A stretch of DNA of 32,561 nucleotides, taken from NCBI GenBank assembly GCA_945883495.1, contig CAMCXS010000065.1:1-32561 (forward strand). The letters run 5' to 3'. Below the pieces are notes generated by a model. The model saw only the letters and a program-made list of their open reading frames with translations. It was not told the DNA's origin and searched no databases. Position 1 is the first letter of the stretch, and every line of letters begins with the position of its first letter. The DNA is from Akkermansia muciniphila. Its GTDB lineage: Bacteria; Verrucomicrobiota; Verrucomicrobiia; Verrucomicrobiales; DEV007. The translations under genes and the position numbers were made by a program. Positions 15,809 through 23,508 of the stretch are shown piece by piece.

Positions 15809-17275
15809 TCAGGCACGAGCTTGCTCGATGCGGCGGCGGAAAGAACGGGCGACCCGGCGATAGAGCTCCATCCCAAGCGCGGCGTCCTCGATGCCGGTTT
15901 CCACGTTGGGATTGTCGTTCACCTCGATGACCATGATGCGGTTGCCCACCTGTTTGAGATCGACGCCGTAGAGCCCGTCGCCAATCAACTGCGCGGCGCG
16001 GCAAGCGGTTTCCACGACCTGCGGCGGCGCGAACTCCACGTGCAACGTCTCGTGCTTGCCTGCCCGGTGCTCCTGCTTCTCCGCTTTCCAGTTGTAGACC
16101 TGCCAGTGGCCTGCGGCCATGTAGTATTTGCAGGCGAAGAGCGGCTTGTGGTCGAGCACCCCGATGCGCCAATCGTATTCGCTCGGGGCGAATTCCTGAG
16201 CAAGAATCAGTTCGGACTCCTTGAGCATCGCCTCCAACTCCGTCCGCAGCTCCTCCCGGGAATCCACTTTCCGCACGCCACGGCTGAACGATGCGTCCGG
16301 GATCTTGAGCACGCACGGCAGTTGCACGCGTTGCAACCGCTTCTCGCTTAGATCATCCCGGGTCAAAATCGTTGTCGCCGGCACAGGAATCTTGGCCCGC
16401 GCCATCGACTCGGCCAGGTAGATTTTGTTGGCGCTTCGGAGGATCGACCACGGATCATCCATCACGACCAATCCTTCCGCGTGAGCCAGCCGGGAGATCC
16501 GGTAGGTGTGATGATCCACCCCGGTGGTTTCCCGGATGAAAAGGGCGTCAAACTCGGTCACCCGGTCGGAATCGGCCCGGGTGATCCGCTCCACGAAGAA
16601 TCCGACCTCGCGGGCCGCTTCGGTAAAATTCTGGAGCGCCTTTTCATCCGAAGGCGGCGACGGATCCGCCGGATTGACGAGGATGGCGAGGTCGAACAGG
16701 AAGCGCTGTTTCGGCACCTTGGACTGGTGCCGCTTCTTGAAGTAGCTCGTGGCGAATTCCGCGATCCGGTCCCGCTCCGCCTCGGGTAGCTGACTCAAAC
16801 TCAGCGGTGCCACGGAAACCAAGGTCCAACGCTTTTGCTTTAGGAATTGCGCCCGCAGCAGGGGCGAGGGAAACAGCCGATATAACTGCGTCCCCAGTTG
16901 CGCGTGGGCCCGGTCCAGGGTCTGTCCGAAGAAGATCTCCAGCGTAAACTCCGTCTTGTCCTCTTTTTTCAGAGTGTTCTGAATCGTCTCGTCGATCTCG
17001 TCCCCGAGCGAACGAGCGATCGCCTGAGAACGAAAGTCGCGCAGAGTTCCCACGCTGGGAATTGCGCGGTGGCCTCGTGCTTCCGCCAGCAGGGAAACGT
17101 AATAGCCGAGGCTCTGGTAGGAGTAGGACCGGCAAAGATTGAAGACCCGGGCGCCAGGATACTGCTGGACGGTGTCCGGTGAAAGATACTGCCGCGCGGA
17201 AATCACCTCAACGGATTCCAGGGGCAGATTCCAGTGGCTGGTGTTGGTAACAACCAGAAGGTTTGGAGTAGGCAT
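15809..17275 (-). CDS. RimK-like ATP-grasp ligase with RLAN-type N-terminal domain
   Basis: The 488-residue protein starts MPTPNLLVVTNTSHWNLPLES. Residues about 5-160 match the RimK-like ATP-grasp N-terminal (RLAN) domain, including ISARQYLSP, ARVFNLCRSYSYQSLGYYVSLLAEARGH and a D-R-S-type end. Residues about 275-475 are an ATP-grasp fold: VMDDPWSILRSANKIYLAE, VLKIPDASFSRGV as the ATP-binding lysine strand, ELILAQEFAPSEYDWRIGVL, and E451-VNDNP456, the Mg2+-binding ENxNP-type motif. Such enzymes join an amino group to a carboxylate through an acyl-phosphate, as RimK does when adding glutamate. Only one base separates the GNAT stop from its ATG, so the two are almost certainly coupled. RLAN/RimK genes are often found with acetyltransferase genes and are predicted to modify peptides or small metabolites; the substrate is unknown. 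Confidence 0.88.
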   Translation of the reverse strand: MPTPNLLVVTNTSHWNLPLESVEVISARQYLSPDTVQQYPGARVFNLCRSYSYQSLGYYVSLLAEARGHRAIPSVGTLRDFRSQAIARSLGDEIDETIQNTLKKEDKTEFTLEIFFGQTLDRAHAQLGTQLYRLFPSPLLRAQFLKQKRWTLVSVAPLSLSQLPEAERDRIAEFATSYFKKRHQSKVPKQRFLFDLAILVNPADPSPPSDEKALQNFTEAAREVGFFVERITRADSDRVTEFDALFIRETTGVDHHTYRISRLAHAEGLVVMDDPWSILRSANKIYLAESMARAKIPVPATTILTRDDLSEKRLQRVQLPCVLKIPDASFSRGVRKVDSREELRTELEAMLKESELILAQEFAPSEYDWRIGVLDHKPLFACKYYMAAGHWQVYNWKAEKQEHRAGKHETLHVEFAPPQVVETACRAAQLIGDGLYGVDLKQVGNRIMVIEVNDNPNVETGIEDAALGMELYRRVARSFRRRIEQARA

Positions 17276-17276
17276 G

Positions 17277-17840
17277 TCACTCGGGCCGCCGCTCGGGAGC
17301 ATCGGCCAGTTTCGCGATCATCCGCCAGGCATCCCGCCCTGGCGCATAGAAATCCTGCAACAAGGTTTCGCGGGTGAAACCAAGCCGCTCGTACCATTCG
17401 AGCAAATCCTGCCGTCCGGCATCCGCTTCCAGCCGCATCGTGCGCACGCCGCAGTCTTGGGCCCGGCACCTGGCAAAGTCCATCAAGCCGCGGCCCAATC
17501 CACTCCCCTGCCGGGAAGGATCCGTCGCCAGGGAATAAACGCGCAACGCGTTCAGGTGCCAACGGAGCACCAGCGTGGCCGCCAAACGTCCTGGCTCTGC
17601 CTTCAGATCAGGCTGCACCCAAACCTCGTGCCGGGGATTCTTCAAACTTTCGCGAATCATCCGGCGGCTGTCGCGCCTCCAATCCTCAAAACAGACCTCC
17701 TCCAGGCGAAGCAGCTCGTCGAGATCAGCGGCATCCGCCCGACGCAACACCGCAACAGGCGCCTTGGCGGCTTCCTTGGCTGCGTCAGAACGCAGACGTC
17801 CTCGCGATCCTCTCACCGCCGCGGCAGCAGTAGCCTTCAT
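17277..17840 (-). CDS. GNAT-family N-acetyltransferase
   Basis: The 187-residue protein has a basic, Ala-rich N-terminal stretch of about 25 residues, then a GNAT domain: VLRRADAADLDELLRLEEVCFEDW opening, LRVYSLATDPSRQGSGLGRGLMDFARCRA as the acetyl-CoA pyrophosphate loop (Q/RxxGxG/A), and MRLEADAGRQDLLEWYERLGFTRE closing. It should move an acetyl or other acyl group from CoA to an amine. It is the first gene of a three-gene set with the ATP-grasp ligase (1 nt gap) and the SET gene. In related clusters the acetyltransferase is sometimes fused to a C39-like peptidase domain; here it stands alone. An upstream extension of the frame to 17894 looks non-homologous, so ATG 17840 was used. Confidence 0.85.
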   Translation of the reverse strand: MKATAAAAVRGSRGRLRSDAAKEAAKAPVAVLRRADAADLDELLRLEEVCFEDWRRDSRRMIRESLKNPRHEVWVQPDLKAEPGRLAATLVLRWHLNALRVYSLATDPSRQGSGLGRGLMDFARCRAQDCGVRTMRLEADAGRQDLLEWYERLGFTRETLLQDFYAPGRDAWRMIAKLADAPERRPE

Positions 17841-17924
17841 TTGCGAGAATGGTTCACCGAGGCCCGACGTTCGCTGACAACTGCCACTGCGCAACGGAAA
17901 ACTTCGGCACCTTGGGGCAACCCC

Positions 17925-18653
17925 TCATAGGTACTCCGCCGCCATGCGCCGCCAGTAATGCCCCTTGTGGGCCCGGCCCTGCCAGACGTGCAAATCGTGC
18001 TCGATTCCCTGCCGGCGGAGAACGTCGGAAAACTGCCGGTTGTTTTCCACGAACGGATCCTCGTCCCCAATCACCAAGGTGATTTCCATGCGCCGGATGA
18101 GATTGAGAGTCTCCTCGCACTGCAAGTTCGGCAGGTAGTGGCTTGGGTTGTGGTAGTAAATGTCTTCGTCGTAATAGCCGTCAAAGAGGTCGCTGAACCC
18201 CTCCACCGCCCAAGTCAGATCATAGCGCCCAGAAAACGCGACCACCCTGGTGAACATCTCTGGATGCCGGAGCGCGATGTTCACCGCGTGAAATGCCCCC
18301 AAACTGCAGCCATGCGCCACGGTCCGCGGGTCCGCATTCCGCTCGTTGATAAACGGCATCACCTCCTCCAACACGTACCGTTCAAACTCGTTGTGGCGCT
18401 TCACCCGCCCCGCTGGTTCGCACCAAAAGCAGTAAAAGGACTCGTGATCAATGCTATCCACGCAAAACAACTGCAGCTCACCCGCTTCCAGTTTGGGAGT
18501 CACCGCTTCCACGATCCGGATATCCTCGTACTCGTGAAACCTCCCGTCCCGGGTCGGAAACACCAGCACTCTTGCGCCGGCATGCCCAAAAACCAAGAGC
18601 TCCATTTCGCGCCCCAGGTTCGGCGAATGCCACTGATGGTATTCCCGGTTCAT
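17925..18653 (-). CDS. Esterase-family alpha/beta-hydrolase
   Basis: The 242-residue protein belongs to the putative-esterase (PF00756-like) group. MELLVFGHAGARVLVFPTRDGRFHEYED is the core strand and oxyanion area, HGCSLGAFHAVN gives the nucleophile S117, VIGDEDPFVENN carries the likely acid (D197 or D199), and WQGRAHKGHYWRR the histidine (H229 or H232). It lacks a signal peptide, so it is probably cytoplasmic. Members cleave esters of small alcohols, sugars or lipids. Its first codon overlaps the end of the upstream hydrolase gene by 4 nt (ATGA), a strong sign of one operon and perhaps one pathway. Confidence 0.85.
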   Translation of the reverse strand: MNREYHQWHSPNLGREMELLVFGHAGARVLVFPTRDGRFHEYEDIRIVEAVTPKLEAGELQLFCVDSIDHESFYCFWCEPAGRVKRHNEFERYVLEEVMPFINERNADPRTVAHGCSLGAFHAVNIALRHPEMFTRVVAFSGRYDLTWAVEGFSDLFDGYYDEDIYYHNPSHYLPNLQCEETLNLIRRMEITLVIGDEDPFVENNRQFSDVLRRQGIEHDLHVWQGRAHKGHYWRRMAAEYL

Positions 18654-19603
18654 AAGTTCCCGAAAAAGGCTTCCAGTTCTCCCAACAGACGCCGCTCTTC
18701 CTCCTCGGCCCCCGCATAAGGAAAGTGCCCCGCCTGCAACAAGAAGAGTTCTCGTGGCCCTGACAAGGCATTAAAGATGGAAAATTGCCCAGGTGGCGCC
18801 ACTGCGGGATCAAACTCAGCCAACGCGCAATGCACCGGAATTCGAATTCGCCGCGCCGCCGTCGCGGCATCGTAGTAGGCAAGGGTCGGCATCGGATCTC
18901 GCCCACGCGCCGCGTACGACCGAACAGCCTCCCCACTCCCGACCGTCCGGCATTGCAGGCGCAGCGGGTGATTCCCAAAGCTCGGCACATTGAAGTGGGC
19001 CCGCGCCACTCGATCCTCCCAAGCCAGCGCCATCGCCCCGATTCCGCCGCCAAAGCTGATGCCCATGAATCCAATCCTCCCTGCGATTTCAGGATACAAC
19101 TGCAACAGGGCGGATACCGCGCACCAAATGTCCTCCATGCAGCCTCCATGGATATAGGACTCCTTCTCTTCGATCCCGTGCAACACATGCCCGTAGGGAT
19201 CCGCGGGCACTCCCGGCAGACGGCTCAGCGCCAAACCGCGCAAACAGGGAAACAAGAGCGCCGCATCGGCAAACGGAAGATGCGTGTCCGGCGCGGTCCG
19301 TCCGCCGTAGCCGTGGGCGACCACGAACCCGCGAGCAGGCGGCCGATTCCGAGGCACCAAAAGCCAGCCACGAATCTTCACCCCGCCAGTGGAACGAAAA
19401 GCGATTTGAAACCGCCGCCGTTCCCCAACGGGCGCCTCTTCCTCGATCTCGATAGCCGGATTGAGAGCGACCGCCTTCACGAATCTCTGGCGCCAGAAAA
19501 ACTCCTCGTCTCCGGGCGAATCGGGGGCGCCGATCCGTAGGAGATCTTCCCGGGTCATGCCGTAGCTCGGGTCGAAGGGGAATGGATGCTGAAAAACGGC
19601 CAT
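18650..19603 (-). CDS. Acetyl xylan esterase (AXE1)-like alpha/beta-hydrolase
   Basis: The 317-residue protein resembles AXE1/cephalosporin-C deacetylases. GWLLVPRNRPPARGFVVAHGYGG is the first half of the fold, DIWCAVSALLQLYPEIAGRIGFMGISFGGGIGA gives the nucleophile S183, CALAEFDPAVAPPGQ the acid D265, and LLQAGHFPY the histidine H293. No signal peptide is seen. It may remove acetyl groups from xylo-oligosaccharides or similar compounds; the reaction is inferred from the family. A clear AGGGGG ribosome-binding site lies 5 nt before the ATG, and the downstream esterase overlaps its stop. The tRNA-Lys gene ends about 40 nt upstream on the same strand. Confidence 0.83.
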   Translation of the reverse strand: MAVFQHPFPFDPSYGMTREDLLRIGAPDSPGDEEFFWRQRFVKAVALNPAIEIEEEAPVGERRRFQIAFRSTGGVKIRGWLLVPRNRPPARGFVVAHGYGGRTAPDTHLPFADAALLFPCLRGLALSRLPGVPADPYGHVLHGIEEKESYIHGGCMEDIWCAVSALLQLYPEIAGRIGFMGISFGGGIGAMALAWEDRVARAHFNVPSFGNHPLRLQCRTVGSGEAVRSYAARGRDPMPTLAYYDAATAARRIRIPVHCALAEFDPAVAPPGQFSIFNALSGPRELFLLQAGHFPYAGAEEEERRLLGELEAFFGNL

Positions 19604-19608
19604 CGAAG

Positions 19609-19614
19609 CCCCCT
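19609..19614 (-). promoter_or_regulatory. Ribosome-binding site of the AXE1-like gene
   Basis: AGGGGG on the minus strand, 5 nt before the ATG at 19603. It fixes the start and is one of the few clear Shine-Dalgarno sequences in the window. Confidence 0.5.
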
Positions 19615-19645
19615 CGGATCTCCGCCGGACACTACGGAAAGGGAC

Positions 19646-19718
19646 TGGACAGGCTGGGACTCGAACCCAGGACCAATTGGTTAAAAGCCAACTGCTCTAC
19701 CGACTGAGCTACCTGTCC
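19646..19718 (-). tRNA. tRNA-Lys (anticodon UUU)
   Basis: The 73-nt minus-strand sequence folds as a standard tRNA. The acceptor stem is GGACAGG with CCTGTCC plus discriminator A, the D arm is GCTCAGTCGGTAGAGC, the anticodon loop is CTTTTAA with anticodon TTT, and the T arm contains GGTTCGAGTCC. The 3' CCA is not encoded. It lies between the AXE1-like gene and the unknown gene at 19854; the preceding base run gives no clear promoter. Confidence 0.97.
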
Positions 19719-19838
19719 GTTAAAGGCTTTCCATACGGCCCGCTCAAGGAGGGACGCAGTAAATGGCTCATTCCGCTTTTTTCAAGCAGAGTTTTCCAGA
19801 AGCGAGTCGATCGCCCCCCGGGCTCACAAGAAATTTAC

Positions 19839-19855
19839 GACGGCGAAGCCCCGTC
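19839..19855 (-). terminator. Weak hairpin at the end of the 447-residue protein gene
   Basis: GACGG/CCGTC stem with a 7-nt loop, overlapping the stop codon and followed by a modestly T-rich GTAAATTTCTTG. It could act as a weak intrinsic terminator ahead of the tRNA gene; the short stem keeps confidence low. Confidence 0.25.
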
Positions 19856-21197
19856 AGTTGCCGTCCCCATCTGCTGCAAGGTCGCCAGCAGCCTGCCTCC
19901 GCGCCACCTCCATCGCGGCGATCAGGCTCCCGTGACGACTCACCGGCAACAAGCCTCCCTCCACCGTCTGCACCTCGCCAAAAGCGGTCGGAGCCGCAAC
20001 CTTAGGCTCCAACGTGGACCGGTCTTGATGCCGGACTAAGGTCCACTGCTCCGCGATGAAGTCTGCCAAGTGATCCAGTGAGTTGGCGCTGCACCAATCC
20101 TCAATGGTGGTGAAGTCTTCATCGCTCAGCGCCGTCACCCAACTCCACCAAACGTTGGCGTCTTCGGATGGGCCAGGCACTTCTTCTTCAACCCCGCCTT
20201 GATCGGCAAAATTACAAAGCTCGCTGATCGCGGCATCGCGCAGCATTTCAGCGGCCTCGCGTTTGCGCCGCAACGGGTGGCTGATCGGAACCTCTTGAAG
20301 AAAATCCGCCAGCGCCGTTGCCCAAACGCTGTGGGGATCAGGGATCGCTTCGATCACCCCCCGCAACGTCTCCGCGTCCTTCCAACTGCCGTGGGCCGCG
20401 GCGAACTGATAGACGCCCAAAGAAATGACGGACGCTTTTCTCAACTTCCGCTCCAAGGCGCCCAAATCCATTGGGCCCGCTACGTGCCGGATCCGCCGGA
20501 TATCCGCTTCCACGCTGTCCATCAGATCGTCCAGCTCCTCCATCTGCCCCAACGCGGCATGCTTATCCGTCGGCAATGGCACTGGCACGCTTACGCTGGC
20601 CGCCTCAATGGTCGGCGCCAAGGAAGACGAGCCCGGAGCGGAAACAACCGGCTGTGGTGACTCGACCTTCGGAGTCTCGCCGGCGTTCCGCTCCGCGGAG
20701 CTCTCCTGCACGGGAACCATCCACTGAGCCAATGCTCCATCCAGCAAGCCGCCGCGCAAGGCTTCCGTCACCAGACCGCCTTGGGGATGCCGCTGCAACT
20801 CTTCCGGTGGTTCTGGCTCGCCCAAGCCTTCAACTCCGGCCTCTTGCTTCGCCGTCTTAACCCACTCCGCGATCGACGCCAGCAAAACCGGATCACCTTC
20901 CGTCAAATACTTGGTGACCGCATCAATCAAGAGCGGCTCGTTGCCCTCCATGAGCAGGGTCTCGTCCAGCCTCTCCCGAAGTGGTTCGGTCGAACTTTCC
21001 TCAGCGACGCAACGCAAGATCTCGGCCGTATCTACGCCAGACTTCTTGAGCCAATTTTCAAAAAGATCGTGGGTGAAGCGTCGCCGCGCCGCGAACTTGA
21101 CGAACTTGGCCTTTTCCTCGGACGATAGCTGCCGGTAAGCCCCACGAAGACGCTCAATCGCGCCGACGTAGGATGGACTGGAGAGGGAAGGATTCAT
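19854..21197 (-). CDS. Protein of unknown function (447 aa)
   Basis: I do not recognise this protein. Residues about 1-120 are helical and charged (GAIERLRGAYRQLSSEEKAKFVKFAARRRF), residues about 120-215 are low-complexity and rich in Pro, Glu, Ser and Val (likely disordered), and residues about 215-400 are helical again, including DDLMDSVEADIRRIRHVAG and WWSWVTALSDEDFTTIEDWCSANSLDHLADFIAE. There is no signal peptide or membrane segment, so it is probably cytoplasmic. It starts 49 nt after the stop of the repeat-bearing gene on the same strand, so the two may be co-transcribed and work together. ATG 21197 was preferred to the upstream in-frame 21233. Codon use matches the GC-rich neighbours. 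Confidence 0.75.
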   Translation of the reverse strand: MNPSLSSPSYVGAIERLRGAYRQLSSEEKAKFVKFAARRRFTHDLFENWLKKSGVDTAEILRCVAEESSTEPLRERLDETLLMEGNEPLLIDAVTKYLTEGDPVLLASIAEWVKTAKQEAGVEGLGEPEPPEELQRHPQGGLVTEALRGGLLDGALAQWMVPVQESSAERNAGETPKVESPQPVVSAPGSSSLAPTIEAASVSVPVPLPTDKHAALGQMEELDDLMDSVEADIRRIRHVAGPMDLGALERKLRKASVISLGVYQFAAAHGSWKDAETLRGVIEAIPDPHSVWATALADFLQEVPISHPLRRKREAAEMLRDAAISELCNFADQGGVEEEVPGPSEDANVWWSWVTALSDEDFTTIEDWCSANSLDHLADFIAEQWTLVRHQDRSTLEPKVAAPTAFGEVQTVEGGLLPVSRHGSLIAAMEVARRQAAGDLAADGDGN

Positions 21198-21246
21198 GGG
21201 TCTGGGGATTCGCGCCACCCAGACTATACACAAGAACCGTTAATTA

Positions 21247-23340
21247 TCAATTTTCCGCAGCTTTACTTAAAATTTCTTCAGCAACATCGCCTTCCTCGAC
21301 ATTCAACCCCGATGCATCTGGTGTTTCGTTGGCGATCTCCGCAACCGCTTCGTCGGCGATCTCCGCAACCGCTTCGTCGGCGATCTCCGCAACCGATTCG
21401 TCGGCGATCTCCGCAACCGATTCATCGGCGATCTCCACAACCGATTCATCGGCGATCTCCACAACCGATTCATCGGCGATCTCCACAACCGATTCATCGG
21501 CGATCTCCACAACCGATTCATCGGCGATCTCCGCAACCGATTCGTCGGCGATCTCCACAACCGGTTCATCGGCGATCTCCGCAACCGATTCGTCGGCGAT
21601 CTCCACAACCGATTCGTCGGCGCTCTCCGCAACCGGTTCATCGGCGATCTCCGCAACCGGTTCATCGGCGATCTCCGCAACCGATTCGTCGGCGATCTCC
21701 GCAGCCGATTCGTCGGCGATCTCTTCAACGGATTCGTCGGCGATCTCCGCAGCCGATTCGTCGGCGATCTCTTCAACGGATTCGTCGGCGATGTTCTCAA
21801 CCACTTCGTCGACGCTCTCCGCGACACCGGCGTCTGCTCCCGGATCCACGTCGGAGTCGCCCTTCCGTTTTCCTTTCGGTTTTCCCTTTGGGGCGGCATT
21901 CTCCGAAGGCTGCACGCCCAGGAAAAGCGCGCTCGATGCATATTCGATGATGTAGCCTTCGTCGATGAGCCAATGCAGGTCGGATAGGACCGATGTTTCC
22001 TCCGGCGTGTATTCCCCCTGGGCCAGCTCGACGCCCGGTGCACGAGGGGCAATGGCAGCCACAAGATCCTTGACCAGCACCCCCGGGCTGGTGGTGACGC
22101 GTTCGGTGATCCGCCGGATCGACTCCGAGAGATTCACCGAAGGATCAATGGCCCGAGGCCGACTTTTGCAGACAAAGAGCTTTTTCCCATGTCGCTTGAA
22201 AATGCGCAGGCCCTTCGCCTCAAGCTGACCGCAAAGTACTTTGACCAACGGGAAAGGCCCGGTCCGCAAAGGCTCAACGGTTTGGCGCAGCAACGTCAGC
22301 AATCCCGGCGCCAGATGGTTACCCGGAATGTTCCCGGGAACCGATGCCTTGTTCACCTTCTGGACAATTTCATCGGAGAGCTGCGTCATTGCGTGCCGTT
22401 CCAAGGCTTCGATCGACTCCAGCCGGGTTTGAGTCTCCCCTTCCGCCACCTCTTTGGGATACAAATAGTGGGTAACCTTGCTTTCGGCCTCCTTCCACTT
22501 CGCGACCAGTTCCTCGTTCGTCTCGGTTTTGATCCGGGATTTGAAACGCTCGAACTGCATATTCGCGAACCGGCGTTTGTAGAGGCGTACCACGGCATTT
22601 TGAAAACTGTGATGGTTTGGCGGCCCCAGAATTACGCCGCTCATACCGCACACCGCGACGGCGCGGAATTCCCCTTTCGGAGGTTCCACCTCTTTGTTCT
22701 CCACCAGGTAGATGCTCTCCAAGTTTCCCTGCTCAAGGAAATGCCGCATCGCCTGCTCCTTGGAAAGCCATAATGACCCATCCGGTCGGCACCGGAAGAG
22801 CTGGACCGTCGCATCAGGCTCCACGGCGAATTCCACGACGAACCGCTCGCGTCCCGCCAACACAATCTTGGCCACGTCAAACAATCCGAAGGCACGGCCA
22901 GATTTCTTGATTTGCAGCACCAGGGCTTCCACCGCATGAGGCGAAGGCTTTACCAAGGCAGTCACACCGGCCGGCGGCGCTTCATGCCGGGCTTCACGGT
23001 CACGCTGCCCGCGGTCCTGATCACGTCCACGCCCGCGATCCCGGTCACGATCACGCCCGCCCTCGCGGCGCTCTCTGCGGTCGGGGCCACCACCACCATC
23101 GCGCCTCGGCCCGGCATCGCGTCGATCGCCGCCTCGGCCTCCAAATCCCTCGCGCCCACGTCCGCCATCTTTGCCCCAGTTTGATCGAGGTCCGGCCTGC
23201 CGCCCACGAGGTTGTTCCTCCTCTTCGTCGTACGACCGAATCACCGGCTTGGGCGCTGAGTCCAAGCTCACCACCCAGTCGGGCATTAGTTGCAACCCCG
23301 AAAGATCGATTTTGTCTATGGACTCCCCTGGCTCTGACAT
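21247..23340 (-). CDS. Unknown protein with Arg/Asp/Gly-rich region and acidic octapeptide repeats
   Basis: The 697-residue protein has four parts. Residues about 1-50 contain DLSGLQLMPDWV. Residues about 50-120 are a disordered Arg/Asp/Gly-rich segment (GRGGDRRD, GGRDRDRDRGRGRD), resembling the RGG/RD tails of RNA-binding proteins. Residues about 125-490 are a folded core that includes a winged-helix-like end (SVLSDLHWLIDEGYIIEYASSALFLGV). Residues 516-675 are about 20 tandem octapeptides of the form EIADESVA or EIADESVV, strongly acidic. I know of no characterised relative; a nucleic-acid-binding role is only suggested by the basic segment and winged helix. The frame is open upstream to 23442; ATG 23340, with GAGG just before it, was chosen. 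It is divergent from the protease gene. Confidence 0.8.
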   Translation of the reverse strand: MSEPGESIDKIDLSGLQLMPDWVVSLDSAPKPVIRSYDEEEEQPRGRQAGPRSNWGKDGGRGREGFGGRGGDRRDAGPRRDGGGGPDRRERREGGRDRDRDRGRGRDQDRGQRDREARHEAPPAGVTALVKPSPHAVEALVLQIKKSGRAFGLFDVAKIVLAGRERFVVEFAVEPDATVQLFRCRPDGSLWLSKEQAMRHFLEQGNLESIYLVENKEVEPPKGEFRAVAVCGMSGVILGPPNHHSFQNAVVRLYKRRFANMQFERFKSRIKTETNEELVAKWKEAESKVTHYLYPKEVAEGETQTRLESIEALERHAMTQLSDEIVQKVNKASVPGNIPGNHLAPGLLTLLRQTVEPLRTGPFPLVKVLCGQLEAKGLRIFKRHGKKLFVCKSRPRAIDPSVNLSESIRRITERVTTSPGVLVKDLVAAIAPRAPGVELAQGEYTPEETSVLSDLHWLIDEGYIIEYASSALFLGVQPSENAAPKGKPKGKRKGDSDVDPGADAGVAESVDEVVENIADESVEEIADESAAEIADESVEEIADESAAEIADESVAEIADEPVAEIADEPVAESADESVVEIADESVAEIADEPVVEIADESVAEIADESVVEIADESVVEIADESVVEIADESVVEIADESVAEIADESVAEIADEAVAEIADEAVAEIANETPDASGLNVEEGDVAEEILSKAAEN
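21316..21795 (-). repeat. 24-bp minisatellite encoding octapeptide repeats
   Basis: About 20 head-to-tail 24-bp units, in frame, translate as (E/N)IADE(S/P/A)(V/A)(A/V/E) octapeptides. Four consecutive units at 21421-21516 are identical base for base, which points to recent expansion by slippage or unequal exchange. Because 24 is a multiple of 3, gains and losses keep the frame; the same feature leaves the opposite strand open in two frames. Confidence 0.95.
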
Positions 23341-23508
23341 CACCTCTACGTTCCTCCCGGCAGCCAGTTTACAGCACGGCGCGTCCTCTGTCTTCACGGA
23401 ATTCATCGTGAACCTGCGATTCGTTCGACAGAATCGCCGCAACCTGCCACAATGACGGTCGCTGCGCCGTTCACCTCTTCGCCCCAGCTCCCTCCCGCTC
23501 CGCTCCTT

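Noticed and set aside
19646-19718. The tRNA-Lys gene as an integration site
   Set aside because: No integrase, duplicated tRNA 3' end or mobile-element gene is present on either side.
21316-21795. Possible CRISPR array
   Set aside because: Repeats are directly adjacent with no unique spacers and are translated in frame as octapeptides.
21173-21955. Two long plus-strand open frames across the repeat, Ser/Ile-rich and Arg/Pro/Gln-rich
   Set aside because: They arise because a 24-bp repeat free of stops in one frame tends to be free of stops in others. The minus-strand frame continues into a varied, folded protein and these do not.
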